Source of the DNA: Rhizophagus irregularis
Taxonomy: Eukaryota; Glomeromycota; Glomeromycetes; Glomerales; Glomeraceae
Assembly (NCBI RefSeq): GCF_026210795.1
Contig: NC_089457.1
Location: forward strand, 1,674,001 to 1,738,000
DNA: 64,000 nt
Direction of reading: 5' to 3'
Positions 12,792 to 25,543 of the stretch are shown piece after piece. The translations under genes were made by a program, and so were the position numbers. The notes beneath the pieces are model-generated. The model ran no database searches and was not told the origin of the DNA. It was given only the letters and a program-made list of their open reading frames with translations. The first letter of the stretch is position 1. Every line of letters starts with the position of its first letter.

Positions 12792-14835
12792 TAGGTCTTG
12801 TATTTTTGAGTTGACATTTCCATTCATGAGGTTTAGGGATGGGGAAAACCATAGCATGACGCCATAAATCGGGAATATCTGCAGTGCGAAGGCAAGATCG
12901 GACCAGGAGTAAGACCAAAGCTGAAGTGTTGGAACCCAGATGCTTAAGCATCTCATAAGTGATCATAGAGGGACCAGGAGCTTTATCATTCGGCATCGAG
13001 GAGACCGTAGACAACCATTCTTCGAGAGTAGGGGGATCCAATAAAGAATTATACATAGAAGAATCCACATCATCCAAAGGGTGATAAGCAGAAGACCATC
13101 TATCAGGAAGAGTAGAAATGTTATCAGGAGGAGATGATTTTATAGGTACGGAATTCTGGAAGTGGTTGATAACAGCGTCATCGATATCATGTGGGTCCGT
13201 TAATAGTTTTGGCTGTGTAGGGTGGTTGATAAAGACACGATCTAAGGTAATACGACATCGAGTCCTTGACAGAGCAGAATTAATAAATGAAGAGATATCA
13301 GTTTCAAAATTGTTGTCCCTATCATCCAATTTAGCACGAATGGAAGAATCTTGAAAATCTTTTTCTTTAAGAAGGAGGAGGCCACGAAGGGCACTGGAGA
13401 TAGTTCTTAAAGATTCCAATAAAAATTTAAAATCGTCTTGCCTACATGTGGATAAAGAAGTAGGTAATGTAAGGGAGAAGGAATAATCTTCTTATAAAGT
13501 TGAAGAATTTTTTGAAGTCGAATGAAATGAATGGACCAAGAACGTTCATATCTATTATAATATGTGGAAGGATATTTTCGCAATAAGCGTATCGAATGCA
13601 AGAGACGGCTGAGGAAACGATAATGTTGAGTTAAAGCTTCCAAGTCCTTGGGCACCGTAGGTGTATGTTGATTTCCAACCGTAACAGATGGAAGAGAGGT
13701 ATGAGCAGCTTTCACTATACGAGAATGTAAATATTCACATTGTTGATTGATGTGCCATGTTGAGAAAGTCGATGGAGAAACGTCGCATAAAGAGTCAGTA
13801 TGAGTAGAAAAGGAGTCCCATTGTTAAGCAGTAACTGAATCTAATTTAAAAATGCGGCGGGTTCGACATTGGAGTTGTTTAGCGCGAGCAACCTTGACAG
13901 ATGCAAACAAGAGTGAATCATCAAAATACGTGATGATAGGATTATGATCAGATGAGCAAGTATCTTGGGCGTCAAATATATAGGAAGTGAGAGCAAAGCT
14001 CTTGAGCATGGGACAAGACCAAACATAGTCTATACGAGTGATTTGATCATCACGGTGAAAGGTGCCTAAGGAATCAGAAGCGTTAACAGGAATAGTTTCT
14101 TCATAACCATGTGATAAAAGATGATGTAGCAAACGATAAGTTCGTTGAGAAGCAGTAGAAGGGCGATTAAAGTAAATAGGGTAATAAGTATCTAGGTGCA
14201 TATTAAAATCGCTACAAATAGCGTGGTAAAAGTTCAATTGTTTAGTTTGCACCAATAATTGTAAAAGAAGATCAATAGTTTCAGATCGTAATTTAGAATC
14301 AGAAACGGGGGGAATATATATAACAAAAATGCGCAATTTAATATTGCCTTTAAAATAAACGTCAACAGATAAGATACGCGAAGAATGTGAAACAAAGTCT
14401 TGGACATGGGAAGCAAGGGATTTTTCAATAAAAAGGGAAACGCCACCAGTGGATTTAATCGGTTTGGTATTATCCAAATCAGATGAAAAGACAGTATAAT
14501 TAGGGAGGCGTTTAGAAAGAAAGTGAATTTGTTTAGGGGATAAATGGGTATCTACGATACCTCCAAATGAAATATGTTTAAGATTGAAAAAATTTGAAAT
14601 TTGTTCAATTTTAACTTGACTATTATGACGAAGACCATTAACATTAAAGGATGAAATATTAAAAGAATTGGGGATAGGGGAAGAATTTAAAGTAGTAAAT
14701 AAAGATTCTTGTTCTGAAAAATTATAAATATCTACAGGGTTGGGTGGGTTTCGAACAAATGTATCATAATTAAAATTGTCTGACATTAGAGCACAATGAT
14801 ATAATGATAAACGGGGAAAGGAGTTGAGAAATCAG

Positions 14836-16983
14836 TTATTGCGAAGGAGCTGAAGCTCGATCAGAGGGAGAACCACCAAGAGAAGCAATAAAACCTTGAA
14901 TGGACCCAGTGAGCGATTGTAATGTATCTTTAATCGCTTTTTGATCTTTAATAACTGAGTCCAATTCGTCTTGCGGGGAAGGGTTAGAGGTGGATGTGGG
15001 AACAGAGTGCGAAACTTTGGTAGGTGTAGATTGAGGGGAAGAGGATTTCTTTGAGCCAGAGGACAAGGGAGCATTAGGATGCGGGATTAAGGTGCCAGTA
15101 GTTTCAGGAGGATCTTCTTCCATTCGATCAGGTTCAGAACTGACAACTGGAGTGGAGGGAGGATTGATGCCTAAATGGGCTTCTATAGCAGAAAGCCGTT
15201 GGTTGTTTAGCTCAAGGGACGAGATGCGGGATTCAACACAGGCAACATCGTGTTGTAGAGTCTTCAAAACATTGAGAATTTTGAGAGCAGCCTCCAGGGC
15301 ATTAGAAGAATTTGGATCCGGAAGTGGAGTGCGGGCATTGGACGAAAACGAAACAGATCGATCTTTGCCTTTTCGATTGTTGGAGGGCGTGCGTCCATGA
15401 GCAGAAGAAGAGGAACCTGCTGAACTAGAGGAGGAAGGGTTGTGATGATTATGATTATTATTATTATTATTAGCGTTATTATTACTAGAGCCATTGGAGC
15501 TGGAAGTAAAACGGTGAGCAGAGGCAGAACGATCCCGAGATTTAGATCGAGATCGAGACCACGAATTATTACGCGAGGTTCTTTGTTGAGCAGGTCTTTG
15601 GCCAATGTTAAAACGTTCTTTAAGAGCAGCTACAGGATCACGGGTGCGAGAGCGACCACGACGTTGATTGAGAGGGCAGGAGGTAGGAGCACAACCGAGT
15701 TTACCACATCTGTGGCAAAGAGCTTTAGAATCATTGGAGGTACCTTATCTAAGAGTACGACCTTGGAAACCAATAGTTTGTTCCATGGCATCATCCATTG
15801 TAGCTTGTGAGTTGAAAGTAACATAAGCCCAGGGCTTGGGTTTATATGAATTCAGGGAAAGAGGAATGTTAATAGATTTAGCTCCATGTTCTTTAACTAA
15901 CGGAGCAAGATGGATATCTTTAGTGTTAGCAGGGAGACCGGAGAGAACTGCAACGAATTCTCGACGAACAGCTTTTTGATCCACTGAATAATGACAGGGA
16001 GTAACACGTAAGCAGGTGGAAAAACAATAAACTGCCCATTGGGTTGTAAAGCAGGAGATAGCATCGGCATGATCATAGACGATGCGAGCTTGTTGCATTT
16101 TGGCACCTTTCCTTGAATAGAGATGGAGGGAAAGTAAATTGCCGAATTTCTTGAAGTAGGATTGGAGTTGAGGTTTAGTGATGAAGAACGGTATGTCGGT
16201 GACTTGGATGGCATGGAGATCTTCATCAGATCGAAGTTGTTTAGGATCGTAGATGTGGAATTGTAGGTCCGGAAATTCAGAGTGTGTACTACCAACACAC
16301 ATGTCACAAGCCTCCGCAGTATGAAAGTGAATGATAAGACGTTTAGCGTCTCCTGAACCAGTCATACGAGCCCGACCGGTATATGATTCATAAGTTTCTA
16401 AAAACAAGTTGTTGACGGCATCAATGATTGCCTTATTAGTTTTAAGTTTCTCGAGAGTTTGGGGAGCGGAGTTGGGCGAAGCCGCAGCCAGGAAATCTTG
16501 ACGAGTAATGGTAATAGTGGGGGAGGGATCGACAGCCTGATCGGGCGATGTACCATCATTCACGTCCATATTAGGGGACGCGTTAGGGGGTAAGCTATTT
16601 TCTTTGTTTCGAGGTGCATGAATAGACGCGTTAGCTCCAGAGGACGCGTCTTGGCCGGGCGCAGTAGGCGCAGCAGAATTATTCGGGGTAGAAGCTTGAG
16701 TATTTTCTTGGGCGGTGCTGCGAGAATTATTTTGTTGAGGAATAGCAGTCGAAGTTGAACCAACTAAACCACCGTCAGCTGGCGCGTCGGCAACGAAATC
16801 TTCATAGTCTTCATCCATGGAGTCTTTTGTAATAATACGGGAACGTTTTTGAGAAGCGTTATCACTATCAGAGCCAGTATCAGAGAGTTGTTTTTTGTTG
16901 TTATTTTTCTTTTCTTGACGAGCAGCCTTATTACTATTAGGATTATAGCTGCCGCCACCTCTTCTAGCAAGGTTTCTAGACAT
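14836..16983 (-). pseudogene. LINE ORF1, copy B, one nonsense codon
   Basis: Starts MSRNLARRGG. The frame is open for 412 codons through both RRM-like segments, then a TGG-to-TAA change at 15745 stops it directly before the cysteine knuckle. The same frame continues to 14836 with the knuckle, RS-rich stretch, a run of asparagines and histidines, the coiled coil and the usual C-terminus ending SDRASAPSQ. So this copy would make only the RRM half. ORF2 starts 49 nt further on. Confidence 0.88.
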
Positions 16984-17066
16984 GTTAGAAGGTATGAGTT
17001 AGGTAAAATATAAGAGTTGTTAGTACGAAGATATAAAATTTTCTTTCCGAAAATTTTTGGACATCT

Positions 17067-17098
17067 CAGTCCTTATCAAAAAATGCATCAGTCCTTAT
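17067..17098. repeat. Decamer CAGTCCTTAT x2 at the LINE B / LINE C junction
   Basis: Two copies (17067-17076 and 17089-17098) are separated by CAAAAAATGCAT. The 3' end of copy C follows at once (CAATGCAAACATGGC). Confidence 0.88.
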
Positions 17099-17374
17099 CA
17101 ATGCAAACATGGCATAGTAGCCTTTATCTTTATTAAATTTATTTAACGAACTTACAAAAAAATAAAAAATAAAATTTTCAAAGTACAAATGAGAAAAATA
17201 AAATTAACTAAAAACAAAACTATATAGTCTCCAAAACAGTAATAAAGCTATAAAATTAATTCGAAAAGGAAAAAAATCGCATAACACTAAAACTATCCTG
17301 ATCCCCCGCCTAGATATATTCCAACCTAAGAAGAAGCAACTATGCAAGCAAACCAACGAACAATGCGCCCATTA

Positions 17375-20300
17375 TTAAAATTGACACACCACCCTGCTAA
17401 AGCTGTTAGTAAGTTGCACCGTTAGACGACCCATAAAACCCGAATAGTGTTTAAACCAAGGCAAACCATATTTCATCGAGTTCTTTAAATAATCAACATC
17501 GGAGTCACGTGCGGCGTCGAAAAGGGTCGGAGGAGGTAAAGTTGAAAAAGGTAAGTACGCGAACTTTGGCAAATTAGAAGGCCGAGAAAGTTTAAGTTTT
17601 TGAGTAATATTCATCGCGTCTTCCCATTTTGATTTATCATAGGAGCGCGGGAGCCAAATTCTTTTTCTGATCTTTTGAATAAAGTGATTGTGGATGGTAG
17701 AAATAACCTTCATCGCTAAGTTACGTGGAACAGAAAGTTCCTCAAAAAATTCGACAAAGGATTTTGGAAGGCAGCCACGGACAAGACTATAAGAGGTCCA
17801 ATTTGAAGAAGAAAAGGACCAACAAGGAAGAGATTAAAATTTGTTAATAATCAGAGATGGATCTTTTTTAATGAGATTACCAGCTTCTTGAAGTTTGCTG
17901 ATAAAATGTTTTTGATAGGAGAGGAGAAGTTGTTCCATTGCAATTCTTCAACATTTGCACATAAAAAGGTGCATAAAATCTTCCTTTGAGTCGAGGCACG
18001 AATGACACGATAAAATGTCGATATACAAGTCCGGGCGAATCCTTTTGAGATGTTCCAGAGTAGGCAAATCATCCAAAAAGAGTTTGAATTTGAAGGTGTG
18101 ATGAGAGGAAGCATGAGCACGGGTAAAAGAGGCATCGTGTTGAGGTTCAGAATTTAACAAGAACCAAGTAAGATCCCAATCAATCACGAAATCTGAAAAG
18201 GAAGATAAAGTAATGGAAAAGTTAAAACGCGATAAATGCGTTAATCTATGCATTCACAGCATCTGCGAATATTGCTTGAATAGGCGTCGAGGGTTGGATT
18301 CGCATAAAATATCATCATATTTTAATATGAAATCATGAGGAGATACTTGATCCAGATCAGAGAGAAGAATTGCCGAAGAAGAAGTATGCGCAGAGTTGGC
18401 CAAAGAATCCGCGTAGTCATTATAAAAATTACCAGAGTGACCTTTCACTTTAACAGCCGTGACGGATAGAGACTTGAAGGAAATAAGATGTTCAATAATA
18501 GCCCAGAGTTCAAAATTGGTGGTCTTGTAATAAAGCCTACTATTGGAATAAGAAGAGGAAGCACATAGACGAAGACCATCTATGGCAGATTGAGAGTCAG
18601 TATAAATAGTGACCGTTGAAGAAGGAGGAGTGACTATGAGGGCAGCATGTATAGCAGCGGTTTCAGCTCTTGTAGAGGAAGGCCAATTATGGATAATCCC
18701 ATGAGCATAAGCAGCGATAGATTGGAAAAAACCAGCGCCATCAAGGACTTGAACCCAAGACCAACCCATTGAAACATCAGGAGTGCCAAGGTTAATTAAG
18801 AAACCATCGGTATAAAAACAATAATGGTTGCCGGGAGGAGTCGCTAACGGAGAGGCAGCAAAAGCAAGGGGGGTAGCCGAGCCCGCAGAAAGAGGAAGCG
18901 TAGGAGAAGGGAGAATAGCCACATCTACTTGTGAAAAATTAGGATGAATGTCCAAACGACCATAATACGATCTTACAGTCTCGTCAAGATCTGCCCAAGT
19001 AAAGGGAGAGGTAATAATGGTGGTGTCATGTCTAATACGCTCTTGCGTAGTTGGGAGAATTAAAGATCTAAGAGGATAAAGTTTTGGGATGATACATAAA
19101 GGAGTAACATCTGTTGGATTGCGTTTAATATGGGTAACCGGGACATGTTTAGAACAACCAGGACAAGGAGTGAGCGTGATAACATCATTAGGTCGAGTCA
19201 CACAGTCAGAGGTCCAATGGACAATCTTGCAGGAGTATTGTTGTTTACTGAGTTGTTTTCCAAATAAAGGAGAACCATCTTCATCCAAAGTCACGATCCA
19301 TTTCATGGATTTTCGAGAGGAACCAAAGGCTGGAACCAAGTCAACGTTTGAGGGAATAGCATCAGAGGAGAAATGATCCAAGAGTAAGGAATTGAAATAT
19401 GGAATAGTAGCGCATTGGTGAATGTCGTTGAACCATTTATGCGGGAGGACTCGATGACCTTTCCTACTTGATAGGTTGGATAAATAAACATTCCAAGTGA
19501 TCATATGGGTTCCTTGAGGCGTGATAAATTGAGATAGGTAATAAAGCTGCAAACTTCTAAGGCGTCGGAAATAAGATATAAAAATTTTTGGAGTCATAAT
19601 ATCAAATAAAGGCGTATGACCATCTGGTATAGTAAGGTCAGGCAGAGTTGAAAGTTGTGAACGTGACAACTTGAAAGGAGTGGTGGTCAGGAGAGCAATA
19701 GTGCAAGCGATATAATCCTGTTTAAAAGCAAAAAGTTTAGACCAAATAGTCCAATCTTTAACTAACAATGGGGAAATAGGAATTAAAAAGGAAAATTGTA
19801 TTAAACGTAATCTATATAAAAATAAATCTTTCATAAAAAAAGAAGAAGAATTAGCTAATAAAAATAAATTAGTTAAATGTGTTTGTGATTGGTGAAAAAA
19901 CAAATTAATCAATCCCAAGCCTTGAGATAAAAACAAAATAGAATCTGGAAGGGTACGTGAGAAGTTGGCCTTATGTTTAACCAGGGAACGGATACTGCTG
20001 GTTGCCGAGGCACAATCAGATTCTGAGAGGTGAGTGACTTGCGTGCGATATTCCAGTTTCGGAATAAGGACGGTATTGTGTAGGTAAACAACTTGTTTTG
20101 CAGATAATTTGGCAGGGCGAACAATAGCCGCGAAGGAATTGCATTCACGAGCAACTTGTTTCTTAACAAAGTCGCGGGAACCAGCGACGTTGAACCAGAC
20201 GTCCAGGAAGCGGAAAGAGCTATTCATGGAGATAGGCACAATAGAAATGTAGGGAACTTTGTTCAGTCCAGATACTTGCAAGTCAAACACGACTGGAGAA

Positions 20301-22976
20301 GGTGAAAGAGCTGAAGTGGGGGGCAACGAATTAGTAATTAAAACATATTTGTTGTGATTAGCGGAAGTATTGTTGATTTGATAAAATTCTTCCGTAATAG
20401 AGAGCATTGATTCCATTCCAGATTTGGATGATGAAATTAAAGTAGAATCATCCATAAAGACCAAGTTGTTGATTCGTAATCCATCTGAATTTGTCTCAGC
20501 CAAGGGATCAGATAAGGAAGGAGCATGAAGTATATATAGATCCATCATTTCATTCTTAAGAACAGTCAATAAAGGGTCGATATATATAACCCAAAGTAAA
20601 GGAGAGATAACTTCGCCTTGATCTATACCAATGCGGACACGGTAAGAAGGAGTAATTCCATGAGCAGTGAAAACGCGATTAGAGCGTTTCATAAAAAGGG
20701 ATAAGATAAATTTGGTAGCAGAAGCAGGGAGTTTAATGCGTTCTAAAGCGAAACGCAACATCTTGAGATCAACCGAGTCGAAAGCCTTCGAAATATCTTG
20801 TGAAAGGATCCAAAGCGGTGATTTGTTGACATGAGCATCATGGATAATAGATTCAAGTACGACAATAGGATCGCGACAAGAACCACCAGGGAGACCAGTG
20901 AAGTTACCTCCTTTAAGAACTTCATTCAAAGCCAAAATGGAAGCAAGACGATTATAAAAGAGCTTGACCAAAGATTTTCTAATTACTTCAAGTAAAGTAA
21001 TAGGTCTTGTGTTTTTGAGTTGACATTTCCATTCGTGAGGTTTGGGGATAGGGAAGACCATGGCTTCCCGCCATAAATCAGGAATATCAGCAGTGTGAAG
21101 GCATGATTGGACCAAAATTAAAACCAAAGCTGAAGTGGTGGGACCCAGATGTTTAAGCATCTCATAGGTAATCATAGAAGGACCAGGAGCTTTGTCATTA
21201 GGCATAGAAGAGACCGTAGACAACCATTCTTCTAGAGTAGGAGGATCTAATAGAGAATTATAAATAGAAGAATCCACATCGTCCATAGGATGATAAACAG
21301 AAGACCATCTTTCAGGGAGAAGTGAAATGTTATCTGGAGGAGATGATTTTATGGGAACGGAATTTTGGAAATGGTCGATAACAGCGTCATCAATATCATG
21401 TGGGTCCGTTAATAATTTTGGTTGTGTAGGGTGGTCGATAAAGACACGATCCAAAGTAATACGACGTCGAGTCCTTGAGAGGGCGGAATCAATAAATGAG
21501 GAGATATCAGATTCGAAATTGTTGTCCCTATCATCCAATTTAGCACGAATGGAAGAATCTTGAAAATCTTTTTCTTTAAGAAGAAGGAGGCCATGGAGGG
21601 CACTGGAAATAGTCTTCAAGGAATTTAATAAAGAATTAAAACCGTCTTGCCTACATGTGGACAAGGAAGTAGGTAAAATAGGGGGAGAAGGGATAACCTT
21701 CCTATAAAGATGAAGAATGTTTTGAAGTCTAATGAAATGAGTGGACCAAGTACGCTCATATCTAGTATAATATGTGGAAGGATATTTTCGCAATAAACGT
21801 ATCGAATGCAAAAGACGGCTGAGGAAACGATAATGTTGAGTTAAAGCTTCCAAATCCTTGGGCATCGTAGGTGTATATTGATTACCAATCGTGACAGAGG
21901 GAAGAGAAGCATTGGCAGCTTTCACAATACGAGAATGTAGATATTCGCATTGTTGGTTGATATGCCATGTGGAAAAGGTTGAAGGAGGGACGTCGCATAA
22001 GGAGTCAGCATGAGTAGAAAAGGATTCCCATTGTTGAGCAGTGACTGAGTCAAATTTAAATATGCGGCGAGTTCGACGTTGAAGTTGTTTAGCACAAGCA
22101 ACCTTGATGGACGCAATCAAGAGTGAATCGTCAAAATATGTGATGACGGGATTATGGTCAGAAGAACATGTATCTTGGGCGTCAAATATGTAGGAAGTAA
22201 GAGCAAAGCCTTTGAGCATTGGGCAAGACCAAACATAATCTATATGAGTGATTTGGTCGTCACGATGAAAGGTGCCTAAGGAATCAGAAGCGTTAACAGG
22301 TATAGTTTCTTCATAGCCATGAGATAAAAGATGATGTAGTAGCAACTGAAGGGCGATTAAAATAAATAGGGTAATAGGAATCAAGGTGCATATTAAAATC
22401 GCCACAAATGGCGTGATAAAAATTTTGTTGTTTAGTTTGCACCAGTAATTGAAGAAGAAGGTCAATAGTTTCTGATCGTAATTTAGAATCGGAAAAAGGA
22501 GGGATGTATATAACAAAAATTTGTAATTTAACGTTCCCTTTAAAATAAAGGTCAACAGATAGAATACGCGAGGAATGTGAAACAAAATCTTGTACATGGG
22601 AAGCAAGGGATTTTTCAATAAAAAGGGAAACGCCACCAGTGGATTTAACTACTCTAGAGTTATGTATGTCAGATGAAAAGACAGTATAATTAGGAAGGCG
22701 TTTAGATAGAAAGTGAATTTGTTTAGGGGACAGATGGGTATCTACAATACCACCAAAAGAAATATGTTTAAGATTGAAAAAATTAGAAATTTGTTCAATT
22801 TTGATTTGACTGTTATGGCGAAGGCCATTAACATTAAAGGATGAAATATTAAAGGAATTGGGGATAGGAAAAGAAGTTGAAGTAGTAAATAAAGATTCCT
22901 GTTCTGAAAAATTATAAATATCTACAGGGTTGGGTGGGTTTCGAACAAATGTATCATAATTAAAGTTGTCAGACAT
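17375..22976 (-). pseudogene. LINE ORF2, copy C, one deletion and three nonsense codons
   Basis: The endonuclease N-terminus (22311-22976) includes GDFNMHLD. A 20-bp deletion near 22345 then shifts the frame. The rest, 18254-22300, is open for the remainder of the endonuclease (SSDHNPVITYF), the RT (SKAFDSVDL, DQGEVISPLLW, FMDD) and most of RNase H; the RNase H DGSL is here DGFL, with HTDS as YTDS. Stops follow at 18254 (TGG to TGA), at 17948 (CGA to TGA) and near 17836 (AAA to TAA). The C-terminal domain ends at 17375 with SFSRVVCQF. The long 1,460-codon frame is the largest single open stretch of any ORF2 here. Confidence 0.88.
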
Positions 22977-23023
22977 TAGAGCACTATGATAATAAATTAC
23001 GGGGAAATAAGGTGAGAAATCAG

Positions 23024-25158
23024 TTATTGCGAAGGAGCTGAAGCTCGATCAGAGGGAGGACCACCAAGAGAAGCAATGAAACCTTGGATGGAACCAGTGA
23101 GCGATTGTAAAGTGTCTTTAATCGCTTTTTGATCTTGAATGACTGAGTTCAATTCGTCTTGCGGGGAAGGGGTAGAAGTGGAAGCGGGAGCAGAGTGCGG
23201 AGCTTTGTTGGATGTAGATTTAGAGGAGGAGGATTTAATAGGACCAGAAGATAAGGGAGCATTGGGATGCTGGATTAAAGTGCCAGTGGATTCAGGAGGA
23301 TCTTCTTCCATTCGATCAGGTTCAGAATTAACGACAGGTGCAGGGGGAGGATTAATGCCTAAATGAGCTTCTATAGCAGAAAGCCGTTGGTTGTTAAGCT
23401 CAAGGGACGAGATGCGGGATTCAACACGAGCAACATCTTGTTGTAGAGTCTTCAAAACATTAAGAATATTGAGAGCTGCCTCAAGGGCATTAGAAGAATT
23501 AGGATCCGGGAGAGGAGCGCGGGCATTGGACGAAAATGAAACAGATCGATCTTTGCCTTTTCGATTGTTTGAGGGCGTGCGTCTATGAGCAGAAGAAGAG
23601 GAACCTGTTGAACCAGAGGGGGGAGGGTTGTTATGATTAATATGCTGATTATTATTATTATTATTATTAGAACCGTTAGAGCTGGAATTAGAACGGTGAG
23701 CAGAGGCAGAACGATCCCGAGATTTAGATCTAGATCGAGACCGAGAATTATTACGCGGGATATGTTGAACAGGCCTCTGGCCAATATTGAAACGTTCTTT
23801 AAGAGCAGCAACGGGATCGCATGTACGTGAGCGACCACGACGTTGATTGAGCGGGCAAGAGGTAGGAGCACAACCAAGTTTACCACATCTGTGGCAAAGA
23901 GCTTTCGAATCGTTGGATGAACCCCATCTAAGAGTACGACCTTGGAATCCAATAGTCTGTTCCATGGCGGCGTCCATTGTCTCTTGTGAATTAAAAGTAA
24001 CATAAGCCCAAGGCTTAGGTTTATATGAATTTAAGGAGAGAGGGATGTTGATGGCCTTAGCTCCATGTTCTTTAACCAACGGAGCAAGATGGATATCTTT
24101 AGTATTAGCAGGGAGACCAGAGAGAACTGCAACGAATTCACGACGAGCAGCCTTTTGTTCCACAGAGTAATGACAGGGAGTTACACGCAAACAGGTGGAA
24201 AAACAGTAGACGGCCCATTGGGTGGTAAAACGGGCGATGGCGTCGGCATGATCATAGACGATGCGGGCTTGTTGCATCTTAGCGCCTTTCCTTGAATAGA
24301 GATGGAGGGAGAGCAAATTGCCAAATTTCTTGAAGTAGGATTGAAGTTGAGGTTTCGTGATGAAGAACGGTATATCGGTGACTTGAATGGCACGGAGATC
24401 TTCATCAGATCGGAGTTGTTTGGGGTCATACAAGTGGAATTGTAGGTCCGGAAATTCAGAGTGCGTACTACCAACACATAAGTCACGAGCCTTCGCAGTG
24501 TGAAAATGAATAATAAGACGTTTAGCGTCCCCTGAACCAGTCATACGAGCCCGACCGGTATATGATTCGTAGGTTTCTAAAAATAAATTGTTTACGGCAT
24601 CTATAATTGCCTTATTAGTTTTAAGTTTTTCAAGAGTTTGTGGAGCGGAGTTGGGCGCAGCCGCAGCCAGGAAATCTTGACGATTAATGGTAATAGTAGG
24701 GGAGGGATCGACAACCTGATCGGGCGATGAACCATCATGCACGTCCATATTAGGGGACGCGTTAAGGGATGAATTTCTTTGTTTCAAGGTGCATGAATAG
24801 ACGCGTTAGTTCCAGAGGACGCGTCTTGGCCAGGCGCAGTGGGCGCAGCAGAATTGTTCGGGGTAGATGCTTGAGTATTTTCTTGGGCAGTGCTGCGGGA
24901 ATTATTTTGTTGAGGAATAGCGGTCGAAGTTGAACCAACTAAACCACCGTCAGCCGGCGCGTCGGCGACGAAATCTTCATAGTCTTCATCCATGGAGTCT
25001 TTTGTGAGTATACGGGAACGTTTTTGAGAATTATTATCACTATCAGAACCAGAGTTATCGGAGAGTTGTTTTTTATTATTTTTCTTTTCTTGACGAGCAG
25101 CCTTATTACTGTTAGGGTTATAGCTGCCGCCACCTCTTCTAGCAAGGTTTCTAGACAT
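23024..25158 (-). pseudogene. LINE ORF1, copy C, nonsense codon plus 4-bp deletion
   Basis: The first 124 codons (24784-25158) match the other copies, then a CGA-to-TGA change ends the frame. A 4-bp deletion just beyond puts the remaining 587 codons (23024-24787) in another frame. That part has both RRM-like segments, the cysteine knuckle, the RS-rich stretch and the coiled coil, and it overlaps the first part by 4 nt. A downstream start could in principle give an N-terminally shortened protein, but nothing shows that it is used. Confidence 0.88.
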
Positions 25159-25263
25159 GTTAGAAGGTATGAGTTGGGTAAAATATAAGAGTTGTTAGTA
25201 CGAAGATATATAAATTTTCTTTCCGAAAATTTTTGGTCAATAGATCGGCGGTAAGAGATCTCA

Positions 25264-25273
25264 TCAGTCCTTA
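25264..25273. repeat. Decamer CAGTCCTTAT at the LINE C / LINE D junction
   Basis: A single copy of the decamer lies between the 5' end of C (GGCGGTAAGAGATCTCAT) and the 3' end of D (CAAGGCAAATATGGC). Confidence 0.88.
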
Positions 25274-25543
25274 TCAAGGCAAATATGGCATAGTAGCCTT
25301 TATCTTTATTAAATTTATTTAACGAACTTACAAAAATAAAATAAAATTTTCAAAGTACAAAAAAAGAAAAATAAAATTAACTAAAAACAAAACTATATAG
25401 TCTCCAAAACAGTAATAAAGCTATAAAATAATTCAAAAAGAAAAATCGCATAACACTAAAACTATCCCGATCCCCCGCCTAAATATATTTCAACCTAAGA
25501 AGAGGCAACTATGCAAACAAACCAACGAACAATGCGCCCATTA

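Larger units (their letters stand above)
6729..14786 (-). pseudogene. LINE ORF2 (endonuclease, RT, RNase H), copy B, split by transposon
   Basis: All domains can be followed. The endonuclease (13824-14786) has GDFN changed to SDFN and an intact SSDHNP. The thumb/linker is at 12794-13715, the RT palm at 9252-10354, and the RNase H and C-terminal domain at 6729-9215 (YTDGSL, AEIAAIHAAL, HTDSQSAIDG, GHSGNFYNDYAD). The breaks are a CAA-to-TAA stop at 13824, a one-base deletion near 13470, the inserted transposon with its TA duplication, a TTT-to-TAA stop at 9252 and a TGG-to-TAG stop at 7173. On paper, removing the transposon and one TA brings the two flanking parts back into one frame. The 9252-10424 reading frame, which starts inside the transposon end, is only a chance fusion. 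Confidence 0.9.
6451..17066 (-). mobile_element. LINE copy B, interrupted by a pogo-type transposon
   Basis: Full-length minus-strand copy with the 3' UTR at about 6451-6728, ORF2 at 6729-14786, ORF1 at 14836-16983 and the 5' UTR up to about 17066. A 2,435-bp DNA transposon occupies 10357-12791. The 5' UTR lacks the roughly 26-bp segment containing GATCGGCGGTAAG that is present in copies A, C and D, so this copy is slightly 5'-truncated or internally deleted. The 3' UTR has A-rich runs but no poly(A) tail; it ends in GCCTTG (sense) directly against the decamer. Confidence 0.9.
17099..25263 (-). mobile_element. LINE copy C, decayed
   Basis: Full-length copy in the same orientation, with the 3' UTR at about 17099-17374, ORF2 at 17375-22976, ORF1 at 23024-25158 and the 5' UTR to about 25263. 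It carries more disabling changes per ORF than copy D. Confidence 0.9.
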